A stretch of 15,362 nt of DNA from SLLW01 sp964388615 (GTDB lineage Bacteria > Bacteroidota > Rhodothermia > Balneolales > Natronogracilivirgulaceae): contig CAYMBG010000063.1 of the NCBI GenBank assembly GCA_964388615.1, forward strand, positions 1-15,362, read 5' to 3'. The position numbers and the translations under genes are program-made. Below are positions 1 through 7,090 of this stretch, in pieces. Positions within the stretch are counted from its first letter, which is position 1, and every line of letters starts with the position of its first letter. Below the pieces are notes generated by a model. That model was not told where the DNA came from. It was given only the letters and a program-made list of their open reading frames with translations, and made no database searches.

Positions 1-242
1 ACATCGTCATAATCGAATCCTTCGTCCTCTTCCCCGTGGAAAAAATCCTCTTTCATGATATAATCGGGCCATATCTCCTCAATGCTTTCATAGGGAGTAT
101 CATCTTCCTCATCGAGTTCATGAAGATTGTCGATGACTTGTTGGGGGCACCCGTTGCGCTCTGCCCATTCGATTAACTCGTTACGGGTTGCTGGCCAGGG
201 TGCATCCTCGAGTGTAGCAGCGAGTTCGACGGTCCAAATCAT
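1..242 (-). CDS. DUF2795-like small acidic protein, 3' end cut off by the window edge
   Basis: Translating the minus strand from the ATG at 242-240 gives 80 codons with no stop before the window edge, so the C-terminus is missing. The protein starts MIWTVELAAT, followed by LEDAPWPATRNELIEWAERN. A very acidic second half contains YESIEEIWPDY (residues 51-61), DFFHGEE and GFDYDD. I recognise this pattern, with W-P-A-T-x-x-E-L-I near residue 20 and E-E-I-W-P-D-Y near residue 60, as that of short DUF2795 proteins common in Bacteroidota and relatives. Their function is unknown. There is no signal peptide or membrane segment, so it is probably cytosolic. The ATG is the first available start, and no strong Shine-Dalgarno lies upstream. 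It is divergent from tatA across about 196 bases. The family name is from memory of the pattern, not from a search. Confidence 0.75.
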   Translation of the reverse strand, partial: MIWTVELAATLEDAPWPATRNELIEWAERNGCPQQVIDNLHELDEEDDTPYESIEEIWPDYIMKEDFFHGEEDEGFDYDD

Positions 243-388
243 AATTGCTAAATCCGTTTATTTTCGTTGTGAAGTTTTCAGAGATATAAACTCAATATTT
301 AATGAGAAATTCAAGTGCCTAACGACAACTACATAAAATAATTTTATCTGGGTTTAATCCTGACAATAAAGTTTGCTATTTTACGGTT

Positions 389-394
389 TATAAT
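389..394 (+). promoter_or_regulatory. candidate -10 box (TATAAT) for tatA-gatA operon
   Basis: A perfect TATAAT lies 44 bases before the tatA start, inside the AT-rich divergent region 243-438. The best upstream -35 match, CTGACA at 360-365, is 23 bases away, too far for a normal sigma-70 spacing, so only the -10 element is supported. Nothing else in 243-438 looked like a gene or a stable hairpin. Confidence 0.3.
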
Positions 395-438
395 CGTGGA
401 TAGGAAACATAAATCTTTAATAATTTTCAGAGGCTTTT

Positions 439-744
439 ATGGGATCATTTGGTGGAATGGAATGGATTGTTATCGCCATGGCGGTATTGTTGCTTTTTGG
501 TGCGAAAAAGATTCCGGAGCTGGCTCGCGGACTTGGTCAGGGACTGACGGAATTTCGAAAAGCCTCTACCGACATACGTAAGGAGATCGAGAAGGGTTCT
601 GAGGAGCCAAGTATTTCTGAAAGGGATAAAAAGAAGAAACAGGAAAGCAAGAAAGAGCCTGCGCAACAGGAAGTTAACTCAGAAAAAGAGGATGTTTCCA
701 CTGATGAGGAGGCTTCCGCTAATAAAGAAAAATCGAATAATTGA
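439..744 (+). CDS. tatA: Sec-independent protein translocase subunit TatA/E
   Basis: This is a 101-residue single-span protein of the twin-arginine translocase, which exports folded proteins across the inner membrane together with TatC. A short N-terminal membrane helix (about residues 7-21, MEWIVIAMAVLLLFG) leads into the FG hinge at 20-21. The diagnostic K-I-P-E-L-A-R-G-L-G follows at 24-33, then an amphipathic helix to about residue 45. The tail from residue 50 is very rich in Lys, Glu and Ser. The conserved FG-x-K-I-P-E-L-A-R-G-L-G pattern and the length fit TatA/E better than TatB. The ATG has a good Shine-Dalgarno (AGAGG, 429-433, spacing 5). gatA begins 29 bases downstream, so the two are probably cotranscribed. 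tatC is not in this window. The Tat-type alkaline phosphatase at 8120-9568 is a plausible substrate. Confidence 0.93.
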   Translation: MGSFGGMEWIVIAMAVLLLFGAKKIPELARGLGQGLTEFRKASTDIRKEIEKGSEEPSISERDKKKKQESKKEPAQQEVNSEKEDVSTDEEASANKEKSNN

Positions 745-773
745 AATCCCTTTTCGTAACGACGTAACCTGTT

Positions 774-2336
774 TTGAACGATACGAGCATTCGAAAATCA
801 CGCCGGGCCATCGCGTCCGGCGATATATCCCTTGTTGAGGTTGTCTCGGGATATATTACCCGTATAGAAGCGCTGAATCCTGATATTAATGCATTTACGT
901 TGCTTCAGAAAGACGAGGCGCTTCAACGTGCAGCCGAAATTCAGGAAAAGATAGAGCAGGGAAGCGCTGGATCACTGGCTGGTGCTGTTGTTGGAATCAA
1001 AGAAGTGCTTTGCCATCAAGGATTCCAGGCTAATTGCGCGTCCCGTATGCTGGAATCCTATGAAGCGGTTTATGATGCCACAGTCGTGGAAAAGCTTCAA
1101 GAAGAGGATGCGGTTATCGTAGGCCGGTTGAATATGGACGAATTTGCGATGGGTTCATCCACCGAGAACTCGATTTTCGGTCCTGTTAAAAATCCATACA
1201 ACGCTAACAAGGTTACAGGTGGATCGAGCGGAGGCAGTGCAGCTGCGGTATCCTCAGCAATGTGTACCGCGACACTGGGTACCGACACGGGTGGATCCAT
1301 TCGGCAACCGGCATCCTATTGCGGAGTTGTTGGAATAAAGCCCAGCTATGGGCGAGTTTCGCGTCATGGTTTGATCGCCTATGCTTCATCTTTTGATTGT
1401 ATTGGCCCTTTCGCCAATAATGTAACCGATGCCGCAATAGTATTAAAAGCCATTGCGGGTCAGGATGCCAGGGATGCGACCTCCTCACCCAGGCCGGTGC
1501 CTGATTACCCGGCTTTGCTGGAGAACCCGGATCCGGAATTTACCATTGGTGTTCCGAAAGAGTATTTTGGAGAGGGACTGGATCCGGAAATTCGAAATCG
1601 CGTCCTTGATGTTGCGCATAAACTGGAAGAAAAGGGTGCTCGACTGGTCAATATTGAACTTCCGCATCTCGAGTACGCAATTGCAACCTATTACATTCTC
1701 GCCACAGCGGAGGCCTCCAGTAACCTTGCCCGTTTTGATGGCATTCGCTATGGCCATCGTGCGGACATGAAAAAAGTACGGCAGGAGTTAAAAGAGGAGG
1801 AGGAGCTCCTTAAGCAGTCGATCTCCTCAAATGGATCCGACAAGCAGGAACTGCAGGACAAACTCGATCGCCTTGACAGTCCCATGATTCGCTTGTACAA
1901 ACAAAGCCGTACCGAGGGATTCGGACCCGAGGTGAAGCGTCGAATAATGCTGGGGACCTACGTACTCAGTGCGGGTTATTACGATGCCTACTATGCCAAA
2001 GCACAACGTATTCGTCGTTTGATTCGCCAGGACTTTGAGAAGGCTTTCTCCAGTGTGGATGTGATCATATCTCCTACGGCACCTACAACCGCCTTTGATC
2101 TGGGGGAAAACCTGGACGATCCATTGCAGATGTACCTGAATGATATCTACACGATTTCAGCTAACCTGGCGGGTATTTGTGGTATTAATGTGCCGGCCGG
2201 CCTGCATACCACGGATCAGATGCCAATTGGTGTACAGTTCATGGCTGACGCATTTGAGGAACCGGCATTGCTGAATGCGGCAAAAATGGCGGAAATGGTT
2301 GTTAATGAGCATTATGAGTCAACTAAACCCTTCTGA
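774..2336 (+). CDS. gatA: Glutamyl-tRNA(Gln)/aspartyl-tRNA(Asn) amidotransferase subunit A
   Basis: GatA is the glutaminase subunit of the GatCAB complex. It releases ammonia from glutamine so that GatB can convert mischarged Glu-tRNA(Gln) or Asp-tRNA(Asn). The 520-residue product carries the amidase signature: K76 in VVGIKEVL, S151 in the GGSSGGSAAA loop, and nucleophile S175 in DTGGSIRQPA. This is the same Lys-Ser-Ser triad and spacing as in characterised GatA proteins. NMDEFAMGSSTEN (120-132) and EGFGPEVKRRIMLGTY (381-396) are also family hallmarks. The start must be the TTG at 774: an in-frame TAA lies at 765-767 and no ATG or GTG occurs in the first codons. No clear Shine-Dalgarno is seen. 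The protein is about 35 residues longer than usual GatA because of a charged insertion near 331-370. gatB and gatC are not nearby. Confidence 0.96.
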   Translation: MNDTSIRKSRRAIASGDISLVEVVSGYITRIEALNPDINAFTLLQKDEALQRAAEIQEKIEQGSAGSLAGAVVGIKEVLCHQGFQANCASRMLESYEAVYDATVVEKLQEEDAVIVGRLNMDEFAMGSSTENSIFGPVKNPYNANKVTGGSSGGSAAAVSSAMCTATLGTDTGGSIRQPASYCGVVGIKPSYGRVSRHGLIAYASSFDCIGPFANNVTDAAIVLKAIAGQDARDATSSPRPVPDYPALLENPDPEFTIGVPKEYFGEGLDPEIRNRVLDVAHKLEEKGARLVNIELPHLEYAIATYYILATAEASSNLARFDGIRYGHRADMKKVRQELKEEEELLKQSISSNGSDKQELQDKLDRLDSPMIRLYKQSRTEGFGPEVKRRIMLGTYVLSAGYYDAYYAKAQRIRRLIRQDFEKAFSSVDVIISPTAPTTAFDLGENLDDPLQMYLNDIYTISANLAGICGINVPAGLHTTDQMPIGVQFMADAFEEPALLNAAKMAEMVVNEHYESTKPF

Positions 2337-2404
2337 TATACGGTGCAAGGGGGCTCTTCCTTTATCTGAATGCAGGAGGCATATATCTACAGCCTTGATG
2401 AGAT

Positions 2405-3430
2405 ATGAGAACCGGATGTAATAAAATTGCTTCTTGCCTGGGATATTGGATCTGCTTTCCGATTTTATGCGGTCTGATAGTAATCCTTTCTGCTTGCTCC
2501 GCTTCGGATCATGATGACAGTTTTGCATTTATCAATAGCGACAGAGAGGTGCCCTCATTCTCTGCGGATTCGGCATATTATTATATAGAAAAGCAGGTGG
2601 ATTTTGGCCCTCGCAATCCCGGATCTGCCGGACATCGGAAAACGCTTGATTACCTTGTTAAGACGCTGGAAACCTATGCCGGTTCGGATGCGGTATATGT
2701 TCAGCGTTTTACCCATACCGGATATGAGGAGGACGTGTATGAAATGGGTAATATTATAGCATCCTTCCAACCACAACTCAGTGATCGTATCATGTTACTT
2801 GCACACTGGGACACCCGGCCCAGGGCTGAGAGAGAGAATGATCCCGTTTTGCGTCATGAGCCGATCCCCGGAGCGGATGATGGGGGAAGCGGAGTGGGAG
2901 TACTTTTGGAGATGGCTCGGTTGTTTCAAGAACATCCGCCACCTGTCGGGGTTGATATCATTTTATTTGATGGAGAAGATTATGGCCATGAAGGGGATTT
3001 GGAGTTTTATTTCTTAGGATCCCGTTACTGGGTGGCGAATCCTCCGGTGCCGGAGTACGATCCGAGATTTGGCATCTTGCTAGATATGGTTGGAGCTGAA
3101 AACGCTGTTTTCCCTCGCGAGGGGTTTTCAATGCAATATGCCTCACCACTTGTTGACCAGGTTTGGGAGCTTGCAGCAAACCTGGGTTACGGGCACTTCT
3201 TTGTAGATAGATCCGGTGCTGAAGTTGCGGATGACCACTGGATAATCAATCGCAAAGCCGGGATACCCACAATCAACATCATTCATCACAGGCCTTCAAG
3301 TAGCGGAAATAATGGCTTGTTTCCGGATTACTGGCACACCCACAACGACAATATGGAGATCATCTGTGAGGAAACCTTGCAGGCGGTTGGTGACGTTCTG
3401 ACTACCTTCGTTTATACACGGCTCCGATAG
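2405..3430 (+). CDS. M28-family / glutaminyl-peptide cyclotransferase-like lipoprotein
   Basis: This 341-residue protein has a hydrophobic leader ending in the lipobox ILSAC, with C31 as the likely lipidated residue, so it should be a membrane-anchored, periplasm- or surface-exposed lipoprotein. The body is an M28 metallohydrolase fold. It has AHWDT (H134, D136), GADDGGSGV (D158/D159), FDGED (E191, D192), LLDMVGA (D227), ADDHW (D276/D277, H278) and YWHTHNDN (H311, D315). FGPRNPGSAG, FLGSRYW, DDH and WHTxxDN together resemble glutaminyl cyclases, which form N-terminal pyroglutamate, more than typical aminopeptidases. The two families share this fold, so the reaction is uncertain. The second acidic residue of the usual Glu-Glu pair is Asp here. 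The ATG at 2405 is forced by an in-frame TGA at 2399-2401. It lies 68 bases after gatA and 25 before prmA. Confidence 0.85.
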   Translation: MRTGCNKIASCLGYWICFPILCGLIVILSACSASDHDDSFAFINSDREVPSFSADSAYYYIEKQVDFGPRNPGSAGHRKTLDYLVKTLETYAGSDAVYVQRFTHTGYEEDVYEMGNIIASFQPQLSDRIMLLAHWDTRPRAERENDPVLRHEPIPGADDGGSGVGVLLEMARLFQEHPPPVGVDIILFDGEDYGHEGDLEFYFLGSRYWVANPPVPEYDPRFGILLDMVGAENAVFPREGFSMQYASPLVDQVWELAANLGYGHFFVDRSGAEVADDHWIINRKAGIPTINIIHHRPSSSGNNGLFPDYWHTHNDNMEIICEETLQAVGDVLTTFVYTRLR

Positions 3431-3455
3431 TCCGGACAAAAACAAGATTTGCGAT

Positions 3456-4307
3456 ATGAGTTCAGGTTCCTATTATAATATCCGGATACAAGCAACACCC
3501 GATCAGCAGGAAATTATTATCGGTGAACTGGTCGAATTGGGGTTTGAAGCGTTTGAACAAGAGAAGCATCAATTGTCCGTATGGGCGCCGTCTGAAATAT
3601 ACGATGCCGGTCTTCGTGATCAGCTTACCCGGTGGCTTCAGGAGCAACCGGAAGAACGCCGGATTCTATCGGAGGATCTTGTTGGAGATCGTAACTGGAA
3701 TGCAGAGTGGGAAAAAACAATCCAGCCCTTGTCAATCGGATCATTTTATATTCATCCGACATGGTCTGACAAGACGCCACCTGAGGGGCTTATTCCCATA
3801 CGGATCGATCCCAAAATGGCCTTTGGGACCGGGTATCATGAGACAACCCGGTTATTATTGCGGATGTTGCCGGAACAAGACTGTGCGGGGATGCGGGTAC
3901 TCGACATGGGATCGGGTACCGGTGTTCTTGCGATTGGAGCCCTCAAACTGGGCGCCTCAAAAGCGGTAGGAATTGATAACGATCACTGGTGTTATGATAA
4001 TGCAATTGAGAACGCGAAGCTGAATGGTGTGGAAGACCGGCTTGAAATTCGCATCGGATCGGATGAAAAAATAGGGGAGGCGGAAAAGTTTGATCTGATT
4101 CTGGCCAATATCAACCGCAATGTCCTTATGGATCTGGCGGAACCCCTGGTTTCCAGTCTGACAGACGGCGGTGTTTTGTTGTTATCGGGAATATTGGAAG
4201 AGGATCAGGTGGTCGTTGCCAGTCATCCGGTCTATAATCGCTTGAAATTGAGTAACACGAAACAAGAAAATGAATGGCTTGCAATGGCATGGCATAAAAA
4301 CGGGTAG
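3456..4307 (+). CDS. prmA: Ribosomal protein L11 methyltransferase
   Basis: PrmA transfers methyl groups from S-adenosylmethionine to ribosomal protein L11. The 283-residue product has the usual two-part build. A small N-terminal substrate-binding domain (about 1-80) ends near WNAEWEK (81-87). A Rossmann methyltransferase domain follows, with AFGTGYHETT (122-131), the SAM-binding motif I DMGSGTGVLAIGALKLGA (140-157), the acidic end of strand 2 at GIDNDH (162-167), and LILANINRN (214-222), which matches the family's N-I-x-x-N motif. Length is normal for the family. The ATG start is 25 bases after the lipoprotein stop, so it probably belongs to the tatA-gatA operon. Cytosolic. Confidence 0.94.
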   Translation: MSSGSYYNIRIQATPDQQEIIIGELVELGFEAFEQEKHQLSVWAPSEIYDAGLRDQLTRWLQEQPEERRILSEDLVGDRNWNAEWEKTIQPLSIGSFYIHPTWSDKTPPEGLIPIRIDPKMAFGTGYHETTRLLLRMLPEQDCAGMRVLDMGSGTGVLAIGALKLGASKAVGIDNDHWCYDNAIENAKLNGVEDRLEIRIGSDEKIGEAEKFDLILANINRNVLMDLAEPLVSSLTDGGVLLLSGILEEDQVVVASHPVYNRLKLSNTKQENEWLAMAWHKNG

Positions 4308-4320
4308 ATTTGGGACTGGC

Positions 4321-4336
4321 AGGATAATCCTTTTTT
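4321..4336 (+). terminator. weak terminator-like hairpin with T-run after prmA
   Basis: AGGA-taa-TCCT forms a small stem just after prmA and runs directly into six Ts (4331-4336). The stem is only 4 base pairs, so termination would be partial at best. Confidence 0.25.
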
Positions 4337-4357
4337 AGAATCGTTTCGGAATCTTGC

Positions 4358-4413
4358 TATATTTTATGCGATGCATTACCAATTGATAACAGCGATCATT
4401 GTACCTAATTTTG
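4358..4413 (+). promoter_or_regulatory. candidate promoter elements for the sigma factor gene
   Basis: Two alternatives are visible in the 112-base gap. One is TATATT (4358-4363), with a weak TTTAGA 18 bases upstream (4334-4339), giving a leader of about 50 bases. The other is TAATTTTG (4406-4413), an exact match to the Bacteroidota -7 consensus TAnnTTTG, with TTG at 4383-4385 twenty bases upstream in the -33 position. That second promoter would give an almost leaderless mRNA for the GTG at 4420. Whether this organism uses the Bacteroidota-type promoter is inference. Confidence 0.3.
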
Positions 4414-4419
4414 TAACCG

Positions 4420-5022
4420 GTGCCTGATAAAACCTCAAAAAGCAGCAGTAGTCGGGATGATATAACCCTTGTTGACGCGGCCCTGGGCGGTGACCAGAGA
4501 GCTTATGAGCATCTGGTGGAAAAGTACCAGCGCTCATTGTTTTTTCATATACTGAAAATGGTGCGAAACAGGGATGTTGTAGATGACCTGGTACAGGAAG
4601 CATTTGCAAAGGCGTTTGATTGCTTGAACTCCTATAACAAGGAGTATGCCTTTTCCACCTGGATTTACCGGATCGCTACCAATCACACTATTGATTTTCT
4701 CCGAAAGAAAAAACTCCAAACATTCTCCATAGATGAACCTGTTCCGGGCAAGGATGGGGACATGAGAATGGAACTGCCTGATGAGTTCTCAGAAACCGAT
4801 CGGGATATTATGCGAAAAGAGCGGCGTAAGCTTATCCGGAACGCCGTTGAAAGTCTGCCGGAAAAGTACCGGGTGGTGATCCGCATGCGCCATATGGACG
4901 AGATGAGTTATGAGGAGATCTCGGAAGTGATGAACCTTCCATTGGGTACCGTGAAAGCCCATATTTTTCGTGCCAGGGAGCTCCTGAACAAGTACCTGAA
5001 AGATCGGATAAGGGCTTACTGA
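4420..5022 (+). CDS. ECF-type (sigma-70 family) RNA polymerase sigma factor
   Basis: This 200-residue sigma factor has only regions 2 and 4, as in the extracytoplasmic-function group. Region 2 spans about 27-97. It contains DVVDDLVQEAFAKAF (52-66), the polymerase-binding segment, and FSTWIYRIATNHTIDFLRKK (78-97), the -10 recognition segment. A charged linker (100-135) follows. Region 4 (about 140-192) contains LPEKYRVVIRMRHMDEMSYE and a helix-turn-helix ending PLGTVKAHIFRARELL. The start is GTG at 4420: an in-frame TAA lies at 4414-4416, and no ATG occurs before region 2. No anti-sigma gene sits downstream. Instead the gene ends at a hairpin facing a convergent barrel gene. Which promoters it controls cannot be read from the window. 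Confidence 0.92.
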   Translation: MPDKTSKSSSSRDDITLVDAALGGDQRAYEHLVEKYQRSLFFHILKMVRNRDVVDDLVQEAFAKAFDCLNSYNKEYAFSTWIYRIATNHTIDFLRKKKLQTFSIDEPVPGKDGDMRMELPDEFSETDRDIMRKERRKLIRNAVESLPEKYRVVIRMRHMDEMSYEEISEVMNLPLGTVKAHIFRARELLNKYLKDRIRAY

Positions 5023-5047
5023 AATCCAAATAGGAAGTTAGAAAACA

Positions 5048-5082
5048 AACAAAGCCGGAGATGTGTAACCCCTGGCTTTGTT
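5048..5082. terminator. bidirectional terminator between sigma factor and barrel protein genes
   Basis: Arms 5048-5058 and 5072-5082 form an 11-bp stem (AACAAAGCC pairs with GGCTTTGTT, plus a G-T and a G-C inside) around a 13-base loop. On the minus strand the stem is followed by a T-rich tail (TGTTTTC). On the plus strand the tail is weaker. It is placed to end both convergent transcripts. Confidence 0.75.
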
Positions 5083-5120
5083 GTTAGGTGCAAAAAAGAG
5101 TCATTATTTGCTGATATGCA

Positions 5121-5636
5121 TTAAATACCGAAACGAACGCCGAAAGAGAGAGCGAACTGATCCAGGCCGGTCAGGAATAAACGTGGCTCGGCAAAAAGCT
5201 TGACGGCATCTATATCATATTCGGCACCGGCACCAATTCCGAGTGCCAGGTCGGTGTTCGAGGCTGAGTAGGATCCTCCATTGAAACTGGCACTCGAGCT
5301 CCAGTAGTGAAGTCCCAGTGATCCAATGCCATAGAGGGTAAGCTCACCCTCCTCATAAAACAAGTAATGGGCATTTGCATTAATCTCCACCCAAGTATTG
5401 TCAATACCATCCGGTGAATCAACCAGCCAATAGATGAAATCACCACCGAAACGGATATCCTCACTGTAGATATAATATCCGTTGGCCTGAATTCCCAACT
5501 CGCTGATCTTTTCTCCATAGGCCAGACCACCTCCGAGGTAGATATCCGGGTTATCACCATTTTGAGCTAATACACTTAAAGGTGTGAGTAGCAGGACTAG
5601 TGCGATTACAGGAAGTATATGGTACTTTTTTTGCAT
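5121..5636 (-). CDS. small outer-membrane beta-barrel protein
   Basis: The likely product is 171 residues, starting at the ATG at 5636-5634 (MQKKYHILPVIALV). It has a clear Sec signal peptide: positive start, hydrophobic core, and SVLAQ at the cut near residues 22-25. In-frame ATGs at 5645 and 5699 would only put extra charged residues in front of this signal. The mature part alternates aromatic and small or polar residues in about eight stretches, including DIYLGGGLAYG, ELGIQANGYYIYS, TWVEINANAHYLFY, LTLYGIGSLGLHYW, TDLALGIGAGAEYDI, VKLFAEPRLFLTG and FALSFGVRFGI. This fits an 8-stranded barrel of the OmpX/OmpA-N type. I cannot assign a specific function. No Shine-Dalgarno is seen. It is divergent from the voltage-sensor-like gene across a repeat-rich region. 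Confidence 0.8.
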   Translation of the reverse strand: MQKKYHILPVIALVLLLTPLSVLAQNGDNPDIYLGGGLAYGEKISELGIQANGYYIYSEDIRFGGDFIYWLVDSPDGIDNTWVEINANAHYLFYEEGELTLYGIGSLGLHYWSSSASFNGGSYSASNTDLALGIGAGAEYDIDAVKLFAEPRLFLTGLDQFALSFGVRFGI

Positions 5637-5713
5637 GATAGTCATATTTTTTTGGTTTTTTTGAGCATAAAAAGCATTCTCACGATATATGATACGCATT
5701 ATAGATAGCGCTT

Positions 5714-5840
5714 TTGTACAAGAATGCTTTACATTTGTAAGGTTGATTTAATCGCTTCGTTAGTTGTTACAGCGGTTGATTCAGAATTCTTACATACTAT
5801 TTACTTATTTGTAAGTTGTTATAAATAACAAACTAACGAA
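5714..5840. promoter_or_regulatory. cluster of inverted repeats in a divergent promoter region
   Basis: The AT-rich region 5637-5917 lies between the barrel gene and the gene at 5918 and holds no gene. It contains several inverted repeats. TTGTACAA is at 5714-5721. TTACA-tt-TGTAA is at 5729-5740. CTTACA (5789-5794) pairs with TGTAAG (5810-5815). TTGTTAT-aa-ATAACAA is at 5816-5831. A longer pair, TTCGTTAGTTGTTA (5756-5769), is matched in reverse complement by 5826-5840 with one extra base. TACATTTG (5730-5737) also matches the Bacteroidota -7 consensus on the plus strand, though without a -33 element at the right distance. These look like regulator-binding sites, but the regulator is unknown. 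Confidence 0.5.
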
Positions 5841-5917
5841 AAAGAATATACAAATGATAGATTACAGCGTAAAGCGTAATAATTAAACATTAAGAACTTT
5901 TTTTAATTACATTTTTT

Positions 5918-7051
5918 ATGCCACGTAAAAAGATCAAATCTTTATCTCAGCGTCTTTTTTTTCTGTTGGATTCGGCAATGATCCTGCTTTTGGTCATTAA
6001 TCTGAACTGGATCATATTCGACTGGTTGTTCGATTACGAACCGATTAGAGAGATGCTGTACTCACAACTCCCCGATTTTACAAGTTGGTATGCTACGGTT
6101 ATTCACCCCCGTTTCATTGTTATAGACCTCATATTTATATCAGTATTTCTAACCGAGTTTTTTGTACGGTGGGGCATTGCGGTTTATCACCGTGTTTATC
6201 ACCGGTGGTTCTTTTTTCCGTTTATCCACTTTTATGATCTTCTGGGTTGTATACCAATAGGTGGATTTCGGTTTATGAGATTGCTCAGAGTTGTTTCCAT
6301 CATCTACCGGCTGCAAAAAAACGGGGTGATTGATCTTAGTGATACGGTTGTAGTTACATTTGTGCGTAAATACTACGGTATTTTGCTTGAAGAGCTTTCC
6401 GACAAGGTGACATTGAATATTCTTGAAGATATCCAGCAGGAAGTGCGGAACGGCGGACCAGTAGTGGATCGTATAGTTAGTGAGGTGGTCATGCCGCAAA
6501 AGGACTCGCTTGTGGAGTGGATTGCCCACCGTATTGAAAATGTATCTGCCCGGAATTATGATCGATACCGGGATGATCTCCGTGATTATGTGCAGGAGCG
6601 AATCAATAAGGCCGTTGAGGAGAATGATGAATTTGCGCGGCTGGAGCAGATTCCGCTTTTTGGTTCGTTGGTACGTAACACGATTGAAAAAGCGATCAGT
6701 GATATTGTCTTCAATGTCATTAACGGAATAATGCAGGATCTGGCATCGAACCGAAACCGGGCGTTGATTGACGAATCAACCGATATCTTATTTGATGCCC
6801 TCTTGCTGAAGGAGCAGGATGAAGAGTTGAACCATTTGGTTGTTGACACGGTTGACCGTTCGCTTGATGTTATCAAACAGCAGGTTTCTGTTCAGCAGTG
6901 GAAGTTGAGGGATTTGGCTGAAGATGAAGCTGATTTCCAAAGAAGGCTGCGTGAGGAACTGTTCAAAGCAGGTGAATCTGTTCGTGGTGAGAAGTCGGAT
7001 CAGCAATCAGAGCCGGAATCTGCACCGGTCGATCCGGGGAAGCATACATGA
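5918..7051 (+). CDS. membrane protein with voltage-sensor-like domain, no pore, long cytoplasmic helical region
   Basis: I do not recognise a named gene for this 377-residue protein. The first about 135 residues look like the four-helix voltage sensor of ion channels. S1 is about 11-39. S2 is about 64-86, with D70, E80 and R84 in the VFLTEFFVRW pattern (Glu then Arg four later). S3 is about 101-114, with D107 in FYDLLGCIP. An S4-like segment, FRFMRLLRVVSIIYRLQK, has R118, R121 and R124 every third residue, then R131 and K134. No S5, S6 or selectivity filter follows. Residues 140-350 are charged and strongly helical (for example DRYRDDLRDYVQERINKAVEE), and the end (356-377) is polar and disordered. 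It could be a voltage- or proton-responsive membrane protein, but that is inference. It starts at an ATG and precedes queG by 39 bases. Confidence 0.8.
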   Translation: MPRKKIKSLSQRLFFLLDSAMILLLVINLNWIIFDWLFDYEPIREMLYSQLPDFTSWYATVIHPRFIVIDLIFISVFLTEFFVRWGIAVYHRVYHRWFFFPFIHFYDLLGCIPIGGFRFMRLLRVVSIIYRLQKNGVIDLSDTVVVTFVRKYYGILLEELSDKVTLNILEDIQQEVRNGGPVVDRIVSEVVMPQKDSLVEWIAHRIENVSARNYDRYRDDLRDYVQERINKAVEENDEFARLEQIPLFGSLVRNTIEKAISDIVFNVINGIMQDLASNRNRALIDESTDILFDALLLKEQDEELNHLVVDTVDRSLDVIKQQVSVQQWKLRDLAEDEADFQRRLREELFKAGESVRGEKSDQQSEPESAPVDPGKHT

Positions 7052-7090
7052 TATCCGAATCCCGAAAACAACCCGGACCATAATAACAAT

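Noticed and set aside
360..394. CTGACA...TATAAT as a full sigma-70 promoter for tatA
   Set aside because: The spacing is 23 bases, well outside the usual 16-18, so only the -10 box was listed.
439..744. TatB instead of TatA
   Set aside because: The FG-x-K-I-P-E-L-A-R-G-L-G pattern and short membrane helix fit TatA/E, and the Pro-rich longer TatB pattern is not seen.
2375..2380. AGGAGG between gatA and the lipoprotein gene
   Set aside because: No start codon follows at a working distance. The only nearby ATG (2398) opens a 7-codon ORF, and the lipoprotein start at 2405 is about 24 bases away.
5637..5699. Longer start for the barrel protein at 5699 or 5645
   Set aside because: These would place up to 21 charged or polar residues before a well-formed signal peptide that starts at 5636.
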